DNA of 14,587 nt, taken from Planctomycetota bacterium (GTDB taxonomy: Bacteria > Planctomycetota > Phycisphaerae > FEN-1346 > JAACEH01). A program made the position numbers and the translations under genes. Positions within the stretch are counted from its first letter, which is position 1, and the number at the start of each line of letters is the position of its first letter. Positions 6,222 to 14,086 of the stretch are shown here, one piece after another. A model generated the notes under the pieces. That model worked only from the letters and a program-made list of their open reading frames with translations. It ran no database searches and was not told where the DNA came from. The stretch covers positions 1 to 14,587 of the forward strand of contig JAFGPY010000291.1 in NCBI GenBank assembly GCA_016935955.1, read 5' to 3'.

Positions 6222-8996
6222 ATGAAAAAGAAAAGCCAGGCTGTTGAAGCGTTGATGGACATCGTGTGGGGGCAACTGGAGCAAACCGAACCCGGCGACC
6301 TCCAGTCCCTCGTCACGTTGGGTGAAGAGTGCGTCGCCCTAGCGCGAGCCATGGACGAATGCGAAGTCCAAGCCCCGTTGGCCGTCTACGTCCGAGCCGT
6401 TGCGGTCGTTGCCGAGCGCATCGTTCTCAGAGACGTTACGGATGCCACTGCGGCCATGGACACCATTCGCCAGGTCCTGCAATGGACCAAGGAGGCGGTG
6501 GCCGCACCCAAGAAGGCCACCAAGTCCAAGAAGAAGTCCGCCGCGGCACCGCCCGCCGATCTGCTCGAAGCCCTGAAGCGCGACAGCGGATGTGCCGAAC
6601 TCGACGCCGAATCGCTTGCCGGGGCGGGAACCCTGTTGCAGGAGAGTTTTCCGGAGCCGATCTGCAGCAAAGACGATCCGAAGGCCGCAAACGAGCAAGT
6701 CGACGGCCAACGTCTGGACGATGCCCGCGAAACGCTGAACGACATAGCCATGGATCTGTCGACGATGAGCCCGGGCGACAAGGACGGTTTCGCACGGGTC
6801 CGGCAGCGTATCGCCACTCTCTCCGAGGAGGGAGGTCTGCCCGAGAACGCCCAGGCCACGCTGACTCGTATCCTGGAGCGGCTCGACGGTGCGGCGACTT
6901 CGGACGGCGACGACAAAGCCGTCTCGGATCTGGGCACCTTCTTCGAGACTCTGCAGGACTCACTCGATCCGAACGTGGCGCCCTCAGCGGCACAGAAGGC
7001 CGAACCCGCAGCACCCGCTGCTGTTGCGGAAGCACCGGCCGCAGCGAAGAAACCTGTGAACGCCAAGCCGCCGACGCAGGCCCAGAAAGCCGCGGACAAC
7101 AAGGATCAGGACGAGCGGGTTCGAACCTTGGTGAGCAATGCCGCCGCGGAAGTCGAAGCCGCGCTGGCCAACGATTCGCAGTTGATCGCCGACTTCGTCG
7201 CCGAGAGTCTCGACCACATCGAGAACAGCGAGGCGGCGCTACTGCAGATGGAAGAGAACCCGGGCGACACCGAATCGCTTAATGCCGTCTTCCGGGCCTT
7301 CCACACGATCAAGGGAACCTCCGGGTTCCTGGGCATGGCGGCTGTTCAGGAGTTGGCCCACAGGGCCGAGTCGCTCTTGGACCGGGCCAGGACGGGGAAG
7401 ATCGCCCTGACAGGTGGCTATGCGGACCTGATTCTTGAAGCCACCGACATGATGGGGGCCATGATTCACGCCATCCAGGACTCCCTGGGCGGCGAGCCCT
7501 TCCAGTGCGCAGACGGCCTGGACCGCCTGCTCAATGTCCTGGCCGATCCGGAGGCCGCCGGCTATAACGCCGAGAGCGGCGCCGAGAGCGACCCGCCGCG
7601 GATCGGCGACTTGCTGGTCGCCGAAGGCAAGGCCACTCGTATCGACGTCGAAGTTGCTGCCGCCGAGCAGGGCGACAGGCCGATCGGCGAGGCTCTCGTG
7701 CGGTCCAGTGCGGCGACGACCAAGGACGTGGTCGGCGCCCTGCGGCAGCAGAAGCGCATCGTCGGTAAGGACGCCGAGAGTTCCTCGGTCAAGGTCCGCC
7801 TCGAACGCCTCGACAACCTGATCAACATGGTCGGCGAACTCGTGATCGCCCATGCCATGGTCCAGCAGGACGAGAGCATTCGCAATGCCAGTGGAGCGCA
7901 ACTGAGCCGCAACATCAGCCACATGGGCAAGATCGTCCGCGAACTGCAGGACCTCAGCATGTCGCTGCGTATGGTGCCGCTGAAGTCCACCTTCCAGAAG
8001 ATGGCCCGCCTGGTCCGCGACTTGGGCAACAAGAGCCGCAAGAAGGTACGCTTCTTGGCCTTCGGCGAGGATACCGAGATCGACCGCAACATGGTCGAGG
8101 TCATCAACGACCCGCTGGTGCACATGGTCCGCAATGCCGTGGACCACGGCGTCGAATCGGCCGAGGAACGTGTTGCCGCCGGTAAGGAGGCCGAAGGCTC
8201 GGTCACCTTGCAGGCCTATCACGCCGCGGGCAGTGTGGTCATCGACCTGATTGATGACGGCAAGGGACTGGACCGCGAGAAGCTCGTCCAGAAGGCCGTC
8301 AGCAAAGGTCTTATCGAATCCGACGTGGGCATGTCTGATACGGACGTGTTCGAACTGATCTTCCGGCCCGGCTTCTCGACCAAGGAGCAGGTCAGCGAAA
8401 TCTCGGGCCGCGGCGTGGGCATGGATGTCGTCAAACGTGGCGTCGACGCGTTGCGAGGCCGCATCGAGCTCTCGTCAGTCAAGGGCCAGGGCTCCACGTT
8501 CAGCATGCGTCTGCCGCTGACGCTGGCCATCATTGACGGCATGGTCATTCGCGTCGGCACGCAGCGTTACATCATTCCAACGGCCAACATCAAGACCACC
8601 TTCAAGCCCGAGGCCGAGAGCATCTCGAGCGTCACCGATCGCGGCGAGATGGTCATGTTCCACGGCGAACTGCTTCCGGTCTTCCGGCTGCACCACCTGT
8701 TCGGCATCGAGGATGCCGTCCAGGACCCGACGGAGGCCCTGCTGGTCATCGTCGAGGATGACGGTCGTCCGGTGGCGGTCATGGTCGACACCCTGCTCGG
8801 ACAGCAGCAGGTGGTCGTCAAGTCGTTGTCGGACGGGCTGGGTGAAGTCAAAGGTATCTCCGGCGGCGCCATCATGGGCGACGGCAGCGTCGGATTGATC
8901 ATCGATGTGCAGACCATGGTGGCCCAGGCGCGCAGCTTGGTCCAGGCGTGGCAGGCGGCAGCTCCGACTGAGGAGTTGGCGACCGCCTGTGACTGA
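6222..8996 (+). CDS. cheA: CheA-type chemotaxis histidine kinase with extra N-terminal and MshEN-like segments
   Basis: A 924-residue kinase, longer than the usual 650-700. Residues 1-94 and about 112-250 are two predicted helical regions with no recognised domain, joined by a lysine-rich linker (97-106) and followed by an Ala/Pro linker (about 252-285). The HPt (about 315-415) carries phosphorylatable H361 in FHTIKGTSGF. Residues 460-510 form two 24-residue motifs resembling MshEN repeats, where P2 is expected. P3 dimerisation follows (about 520-590, RLDNLINMVGELVIA), then HATPase with N638 (N-box), D678-D-G-K-G682 (G1) and G729-R-G-V-G-M (G2), and one CheW-like P5 domain (about 765-905). 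All catalytic residues are present. ATG 6222 has only a weak purine site; in-frame GTG 6156 lies inside a palindrome and is rejected. It heads the operon. Confidence 0.95.
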   Translation: MKKKSQAVEALMDIVWGQLEQTEPGDLQSLVTLGEECVALARAMDECEVQAPLAVYVRAVAVVAERIVLRDVTDATAAMDTIRQVLQWTKEAVAAPKKATKSKKKSAAAPPADLLEALKRDSGCAELDAESLAGAGTLLQESFPEPICSKDDPKAANEQVDGQRLDDARETLNDIAMDLSTMSPGDKDGFARVRQRIATLSEEGGLPENAQATLTRILERLDGAATSDGDDKAVSDLGTFFETLQDSLDPNVAPSAAQKAEPAAPAAVAEAPAAAKKPVNAKPPTQAQKAADNKDQDERVRTLVSNAAAEVEAALANDSQLIADFVAESLDHIENSEAALLQMEENPGDTESLNAVFRAFHTIKGTSGFLGMAAVQELAHRAESLLDRARTGKIALTGGYADLILEATDMMGAMIHAIQDSLGGEPFQCADGLDRLLNVLADPEAAGYNAESGAESDPPRIGDLLVAEGKATRIDVEVAAAEQGDRPIGEALVRSSAATTKDVVGALRQQKRIVGKDAESSSVKVRLERLDNLINMVGELVIAHAMVQQDESIRNASGAQLSRNISHMGKIVRELQDLSMSLRMVPLKSTFQKMARLVRDLGNKSRKKVRFLAFGEDTEIDRNMVEVINDPLVHMVRNAVDHGVESAEERVAAGKEAEGSVTLQAYHAAGSVVIDLIDDGKGLDREKLVQKAVSKGLIESDVGMSDTDVFELIFRPGFSTKEQVSEISGRGVGMDVVKRGVDALRGRIELSSVKGQGSTFSMRLPLTLAIIDGMVIRVGTQRYIIPTANIKTTFKPEAESISSVTDRGEMVMFHGELLPVFRLHHLFGIEDAVQDPTEALLVIVEDDGRPVAVMVDTLLGQQQVVVKSLSDGLGEVKGISGGAIMGDGSVGLIIDVQTMVAQARSLVQAWQAAAPTEELATACD

Positions 8997-9047
8997 GGCG
9001 GAGGCGCACTTACACGGACAAGGATGACTGTGACAGGAGGAAGGATA

Positions 9048-9572
9048 ATGGCAAGCGAGCAGAGCGTGGCTGTGGCGGACGTCGCGGCCAACAAGGCCGG
9101 CAAGTACCTGACCTTCTTTCTCGGCGACCAGGAGTACGGCGTCGAGATTCTGAAGGTTCGCGAGATCATCGGAATGGTCCGCATCACGCCGGTGCCCCGG
9201 ACGCCGCAGTTCGTCGAGGGAGTGATCAATCTCCGCGGCAAGGTGATCCCGGTGATCGACCTGCGCCACAAGTTCGACATGGCGTCGGTGGAACGCAACG
9301 AGGAGACCTGCATTATCGTCGTCGACGTCAACGGCATCGAGATGGGCATCATCGTCGACAAGGTCTCGGAAGTCCAGGACATCTCCGGTGACGACATCGA
9401 AGAGACGCCTGACTTCGGGCAGACCGTGGACACCGAGTTCATCCTGGGCATCGCCAAGACCGGCGGCCAGGTGACCGTCCTGCTGGACATCTGCGAGGTG
9501 TTGACCACCGAGCAGATGGCCGCTGTGACGAAGCTCGGCGGCGTTGAGGTTGAGGAAGAACAGGACGAGTAA
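9048..9572 (+). CDS. cheW: CheW chemotaxis coupling protein
   Basis: A 174-residue single CheW domain protein that bridges CheA to chemoreceptors. After a short variable N-terminus (1-17), the family pattern is clear: KYLTFFLGDQEYGVEILKV, then IIGMVRITPVPRTPQFVEGV, INLRGKVIPVIDLR and, near the end, VTVLLDICEVL. The tail is strongly acidic (EVEEEQDE). The ATG at 9048 is chosen over 9024 because GGAGGAAGG lies just upstream of it. It follows cheA by 51 bp, and a 205-bp gap precedes cheR. No chemoreceptor gene is present in the window to indicate its partner. Confidence 0.95.
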   Translation: MASEQSVAVADVAANKAGKYLTFFLGDQEYGVEILKVREIIGMVRITPVPRTPQFVEGVINLRGKVIPVIDLRHKFDMASVERNEETCIIVVDVNGIEMGIIVDKVSEVQDISGDDIEETPDFGQTVDTEFILGIAKTGGQVTVLLDICEVLTTEQMAAVTKLGGVEVEEEQDE

Positions 9573-9777
9573 CGCCCTGTGACTGGCGTGGGCCCGGCGG
9601 CGTATAGCCGCGACGGGGTCCGCATGTCGACGGTCGTCGGCAAGTCGCTCCGAGGCGGAGCGGTCGGCCGTGACGGCGACCCTGTGCGCTCAGGCCGCGC
9701 CGTGGAGAAAGTTCCGAGATCGCGGTCGGCCGAGGGGTGTCGCGGAATGGGGAAGCTCACGACTGAGGATGTGATCG
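9573..9777 (+). other. 205-bp gap in the che operon with two adjacent stem-loops
   Basis: This is the longest gap between cheA and cheB. CGCTCC (9646-9651) pairs with GGAGCG (9657-9662) around a five-base loop. Next to it GGTC plus GCCG (9662-9670) pair with CGGC plus GACC (9674-9681), with one bulged G. A 75-codon frame crosses the gap and runs into cheR, but it has no homologous look and poor start context. Without a T-tract the stems are not convincing terminators; RNA processing or differential expression of cheA-cheW is one possibility. Confidence 0.35.
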
Positions 9778-10620
9778 ATGACAAATACGTGCTTCACGCA
9801 CTTTGATCTGAGCGAGAAAGAGTTCACGAAGATCAGCCGCATGGTCGGCGAATTGGCTGGCATCAACCTGCACAACGGCAAGCGCGAACTCGTCAAGGCG
9901 CGGCTCAGCAAGCGGCTTCGCAAACTCGGCCTGTCCAGTTACACCGAGTACATGAAGTACGTGGAAGAGGACGCCAGCGGCGTGGAACTCGCCAATATGT
10001 TGGACGCCCTGAGCACCAACCTGACGTACTTCTTCCGCGAGTCGCAGCACCTGGACCACCTGAGCAAGGACATTCTGCCGCAGATGGCCGCGGCCGCAGG
10101 CCGGGGCCCCAAGAAGCTGCGCGTCTGGAGCGCCGGCTGCAGCAGCGGCGAGGAACCCTACTCGATCGGCGTGGTTCTCATGGAGACGCTGTCGGACGTG
10201 TCGCGGTGGGACCTCAAGATTCTGGCCACCGACATCAGCGGGCAGGTGCTGGCCAAGGCCCGGCAGGGGGTCTACGAGGAAGCCCGCTTCCGCGACATGC
10301 CGCTGGCCGTACGTGGCCGCTACTTCGACCTGGTCGATGCCGGGCCGCCGAAGCGCTTTCAGGTCTGCGATTCGTTGCGAAAGATGGTGCATTTCGCGCG
10401 TCTGAACCTGATGGAACGCTGGCCCATGCAGGGGCCTTTCGACATTATCTTCTGTCGCAACGTGATGATCTACTTCGACAAGCCGACGCAAGAGCGGATC
10501 ATCAACCGTTTCTCCGAGATACTGTCGCCGGGAGGAGTCTTGTTCATCGGACATTCCGAGAGCTTGTCGGGCGTCCAGCACAAGCTGCGCCAGATTTACC
10601 CGACGGTCTACCGGACCTGA
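9778..10620 (+). CDS. cheR: CheR chemoreceptor methyltransferase
   Basis: A 280-residue S-adenosylmethionine-dependent methyltransferase that methylates glutamates on chemoreceptors. The N-terminal helical CheR domain spans about 8-75. The catalytic part shows TNLTYFFRE (80-88), the SAM-binding motif WSAGCSSGEEPYSI (117-130), ATDISGQVLAKAR (150-162), FCRNVMIYFD (225-234) and GHSESL (258-263), all in the expected order. Length matches the family and no extra TPR tail is present. ATG 9778 has GAGGA eight bases upstream. It lies in the che operon, 62 bp before cheD. With CheB and CheD it implies methylation-based adaptation of receptors encoded elsewhere. Confidence 0.96.
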   Translation: MTNTCFTHFDLSEKEFTKISRMVGELAGINLHNGKRELVKARLSKRLRKLGLSSYTEYMKYVEEDASGVELANMLDALSTNLTYFFRESQHLDHLSKDILPQMAAAAGRGPKKLRVWSAGCSSGEEPYSIGVVLMETLSDVSRWDLKILATDISGQVLAKARQGVYEEARFRDMPLAVRGRYFDLVDAGPPKRFQVCDSLRKMVHFARLNLMERWPMQGPFDIIFCRNVMIYFDKPTQERIINRFSEILSPGGVLFIGHSESLSGVQHKLRQIYPTVYRT

Positions 10621-10682
10621 GCAGACGAAAGGATGCTGGGGTCGCTCCGGGGGGAGGCGAGGCTGGCTGTGGAGACGAGCAG

Positions 10683-11168
10683 GTGAGACACACTGTAGCC
10701 GTTGCCGACATGAAGCTCACAACGAAGCCGGATGATCTGTTGATCACCCATTCGTTGGGAAGTTGTCTCGGCATCATCGTCTACGATCCCAAGGCTTCGG
10801 TCGGCGCCTTGTTGCACGTGATGTTGCCGCTGTCGACGATCAACCCGGCCAAGGCCGCGGACAATCCGTACATGTTCGTCGATACGGGCGTGCCGAAGCT
10901 GTTGAACGAGTGCTACAAGATGGGAGCCAAGAAGGGCAGCCTGATGATCAAGGTGGCCGGCGGCGCCAAGATCGGGGCCGCCGCCCAGAAGGGCGACTTC
11001 TTCGCCATCGGCAGCCGCAACGTGACCGTCTTCCGGAAGGTGCTCTGGAAGAACGGGTTGATGTGCAAGTCCGCTGACGTTGGGGGTACCCGGCCCAGAA
11101 CCATGTCGTTGGACATGACCACGGGCGAGGTCCTCATTCGTTCGAACGGAGACGTGGCGGCCCTTTAG
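10683..11168 (+). CDS. cheD: CheD receptor glutamine deamidase
   Basis: A 161-residue CheD: in studied species it deamidates receptor glutamines and binds CheC. The motif ITHSLGSCLG provides catalytic C28 and T22, and LLHVMLP provides H45; their order and spacing match the Cys-His-Thr triad of Thermotoga CheD. GGTRPRTMSLDMTTGEV near the end is also typical. The frame is open far upstream inside cheR. GTG 10683 is chosen as the start because it gives the normal family length and follows GGAGA by seven bases; ATG 10710 is an alternative that would trim the first strand. It is preceded by cheR (62 bp) and followed by cheY (43 bp). Confidence 0.93.
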   Translation: MRHTVAVADMKLTTKPDDLLITHSLGSCLGIIVYDPKASVGALLHVMLPLSTINPAKAADNPYMFVDTGVPKLLNECYKMGAKKGSLMIKVAGGAKIGAAAQKGDFFAIGSRNVTVFRKVLWKNGLMCKSADVGGTRPRTMSLDMTTGEVLIRSNGDVAAL

Positions 11169-11211
11169 CCGTCGCTTTAAGAGCCAGGGTACAGGGAAGG
11201 AGTGAAGGGTT

Positions 11212-11604
11212 ATGGCGCTCAACGTCCTAGTGGTCGACGACAGCGCGGTGATGCGGTCGATGATTATCCGAACGCTTGAGATGGCGGGGGTGGAAGTCGG
11301 TGAGATGCTTCAGGCGTCCAACGGCGAAGAAGCCCTCAAGCTGCTGGATGAGAACTGGATCGACCTGGCGCTGGTCGACATCAACATGCCGGTTATGAAC
11401 GGCGAGCAGTTGATCGAGGAGGTCCGCAAACGGGACGCCATTGCCGATCTGCCGATCATCGTCGTCTCGACCGAAGGCAGCCAGACGCGGATCGAGCGCC
11501 TTCAGCAGAAGGGCGCCAAGTTCATTCACAAACCATTCACGCCCGAAACGATCAGCGAAATCGTCGAGGGGGTGACGGAGGTGGCCAATGACAGCCAGGT
11601 ATGA
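11212..11604 (+). CDS. cheY: CheY-type single-domain response regulator (che operon)
   Basis: A 130-residue receiver with D9/D10 in [11 protein letters not shown], phosphoacceptor D56 in LALVDINMPVMNG, S86-T87 at the switch position and K107 in FIHKPFTPE. All active-site residues are intact and there is no output domain, so it should act as a diffusible CheY or a phosphate sink for CheA. AAGGAG lies upstream of the ATG. Its last 17 bases overlap the start of the next gene, a CheX-like phosphatase, implying translational coupling. This mirrors the cheX-cheY pair in the divergent operon. Confidence 0.94.
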   Translation: MALNVLVVDDSAVMRSMIIRTLEMAGVEVGEMLQASNGEEALKLLDENWIDLALVDINMPVMNGEQLIEEVRKRDAIADLPIIVVSTEGSQTRIERLQQKGAKFIHKPFTPETISEIVEGVTEVANDSQV

Positions 11605-12034
11605 CGAGCCGTTGCAGGAAGTGGCGGCCGAGGCCTTCAGCACGCTCGGCTTCATGTTCCCGATGGACGAGGAAGCCGGCGACGAGCCGCTGACCGACGC
11701 CGTCGTGGCCGAGGTCTCCTTCAGCGGGCCGCAGTCGGGAGCTCTGAAGGTCGCCGTGGCGCCGGGGCTTCCGGCCGTGCTTGCGGCCAACATGATGGGC
11801 GCCGACGATGAGGCGCCCCCCGAGCAGCAACTGGACGCCTTCAAGGAAATGGCCAACGTGATCTGCGGCAACATCCTGCCGCGTATCGCCGGCGAGGAGG
11901 CCGTCTTCGACGTACATCCGCCGGAGATTCTGCAGGGGGCGGCCGCACCAAACGGCGGGCGACAGTGTGTGGCCGAGGCCGGCCTGCTACTGGACGGCGG
12001 TCGCGTCGAGGTGTCGCTGTTCCTGAATGCGTGA
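11588..12034 (+). CDS. CheX-like CheY-P phosphatase (che operon)
   Basis: A 148-residue protein of the CheC/CheX superfamily. One E-x-x-N phosphatase motif is visible, E87 and N90, in AFKEMANVICGNILPRIAG. An N-terminal helix with EVAAEAFSTLGFMF and a glycine-containing strand pair around 43-70 also fit. A second E-x-x-N motif, expected in a full CheC, is not seen. The start lies inside cheY (17-bp overlap) with GGAGGT (11577-11582) five bases upstream. The overlap argues that it dephosphorylates the CheY encoded just before it. It is quite different from the other CheX at 4200-4676. The subfamily name (CheX versus a one-motif CheC) is uncertain. Confidence 0.78.
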   Translation: MTARYDEPLQEVAAEAFSTLGFMFPMDEEAGDEPLTDAVVAEVSFSGPQSGALKVAVAPGLPAVLAANMMGADDEAPPEQQLDAFKEMANVICGNILPRIAGEEAVFDVHPPEILQGAAAPNGGRQCVAEAGLLLDGGRVEVSLFLNA

Positions 12035-12083
12035 CGTCCGGATGCCGAGTGACGGTCGAGACCGCGCTCGTTGGAAAACCTGA

Positions 12084-13163
<1,080 letters not shown>

Positions 13164-13177
13164 ATCACCGCTCGCAC

Positions 13178-13214
13178 GCCACCCACCGTGAGGGCGTGAC
13201 GCCATGTGGGTGGC
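13178..13214 (+). other. Stem-loop downstream of cheB
   Basis: GCCACCCAC (13178-13186) and GTGGGTGGC (13206-13214) form nine perfect pairs, with a small GGCG/CGCC stem in the 19-base loop. It begins 15 bp after the cheB stop. The expected T-tract is missing, so it may be a Rho-type 3' end, an RNA stability element, or one state of a switch with the overlapping stem at 13210-13255. Confidence 0.45.
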
Positions 13215-13255
13215 TGCTTGTCGTACGATCCCGAGTCATGTCGGGAGGCAGCCAC
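13210..13255 (+). other. Alternative stem-loop overlapping the previous one
   Basis: GTGGCTGC (13210-13217) pairs with GCAGCCAC (13248-13255), enclosing TCCCGA (13229-13234) and TCGGGA (13241-13246) around a six-base loop. Bases 13210-13214 are also used by the preceding nine-pair stem, so the two structures exclude each other. Confidence 0.4.
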
Positions 13256-13390
13256 GCGGACCGCTCCTCTCTCCACGCAACGACGAAACCGCAACAGGCA
13301 TTCCGTGCGCGAATCAGTCGTCGCATACCAACGACGATTCGAGAATTCGTGCAATAGGGCGCGCACACGCTCGTTGCCTAATGTAGAGTT

Positions 13391-13425
13391 GTACGATTCG
13401 CAAGCACATGTGTGCCACGTCGTAC
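13391..13425 (+). other. Small stem-loop in the leader of the Spy-like gene
   Basis: GTACGA (13391-13396) pairs with TCGTAC (13420-13425). Inside it GCACA and TGTGC can form a second short stem, but with only a two-base loop. It lies 54 bp before the ATG at 13479. It is modest and may be chance. Confidence 0.25.
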
Positions 13426-13478
13426 GGTTACGTGCGGTTCAAGGTGACGATTATCCAGGCATAGAGGGAGACAATGCC

Positions 13479-13955
13479 ATGAAGACGCATTGGATGGGGA
13501 CGGTCTTGGCTGTGATTCTATTGGGCTTGTGCGTGGTTCCGGTGAGGGCCGAGGACGAGGGCCGCGGTAGGCGACGCGACGACCGTGACGGCCCGAAGCT
13601 GACGGACGAACAGCGCGAACAGGTCAAGCAGTTAATGGATGCGTTCCATGCCGACATGGAGCCGCTTCGCAAGTCGTTGCGTGCGGCCCGGGAGAAGCTG
13701 CGCGAGTTGCGGCAGAGTGGCGCCGACAAGGAAGCCATCAAGAAGCAGTTGGAGACCGTCAAGCAGCGCATGGAAGCCATCAAGGCTCGTGTTCAGAAAC
13801 TCGTGAGCGACATGAAAGAGGTCCTGCCGCCGGAGGTCTACAAGGAGTGGCGCGAACGATTCGAGGCCCGTCGCCGGCAGTTCATGGAGGAACACGGTCT
13901 CGGCAACGGACCGCGGCGCAGGCCCCGCGCCCCGGCGGAGGGCGAGCCGGAATGA
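13479..13955 (+). CDS. Spy/CpxP-like exported protein
   Basis: A 158-residue protein with a clear signal peptide: a basic start, hydrophobic core about 7-22 and a likely cleavage after VRA (A24). The mature part begins with a charged Arg/Asp/Glu stretch, then KLTDEQREQVKQLM, the LTxxQ-type motif of Spy/CpxP periplasmic proteins. Long charged helices follow (about 50-140) with an Arg/Pro-rich tail. Known relatives are ATP-independent periplasmic chaperones or envelope-stress and metal-response proteins; which applies here cannot be told. The frame is open upstream to 13206, but ATG 13479 is set by the signal peptide and by GAGGGAG eight bases upstream. A strong terminator follows, so it is probably a single-gene unit unrelated to chemotaxis. 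Confidence 0.8.
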   Translation: MKTHWMGTVLAVILLGLCVVPVRAEDEGRGRRRDDRDGPKLTDEQREQVKQLMDAFHADMEPLRKSLRAAREKLRELRQSGADKEAIKKQLETVKQRMEAIKARVQKLVSDMKEVLPPEVYKEWRERFEARRRQFMEEHGLGNGPRRRPRAPAEGEPE

Positions 13956-14015
13956 CCAGAGAGCAAGGGACGCCTGACCGCGTTCCTTTTCCGGGCTGTC
14001 GCGGCCCAATGGAAA

Positions 14016-14048
14016 GGTCCGGACCTGTATGGTCCGGACCCTTTTTTT
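14016..14048 (+). terminator. Intrinsic terminator of the Spy-like gene
   Basis: GGTCCGGACC (14016-14025), loop TGTAT, GGTCCGGACC (14031-14040), then C and seven T (14042-14048). The ten-pair GC-rich stem plus T-tract is a textbook Rho-independent terminator for the plus strand. It lies 60 bp after the stop at 13955 and 38 bp before the end of the convergent gene. Each arm is itself a palindrome, so the arms are also direct repeats. Confidence 0.92.
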
Positions 14049-14086
14049 GCTGACTCTCCGGCCTGACCGTCGATGCCGTCACGCGG

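Larger units (their letters stand above)
13164..13478. other. 315-bp spacer between cheB and the Spy-like gene
   Basis: No gene is supported here. It contains a stem-loop just after cheB (13178-13214), a second and partly overlapping stem-loop (13210-13255) and a smaller one in the leader of the next gene (13391-13425). I found no confident -35/-10 pair, although a promoter for the Spy-like gene probably lies here. Confidence 0.55.

Noticed and set aside
9579..9806. 75-codon frame between cheW and cheR
   Set aside because: Overlaps the start of cheR, has no family resemblance and a poor ribosome site, and its sequence is explained by GC bias.
13206..13478. Upstream extension of the Spy-like protein by 91 codons
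   Set aside because: It would bury an evident signal peptide in the interior of the protein; the ATG at 13479 has its own good ribosome site.
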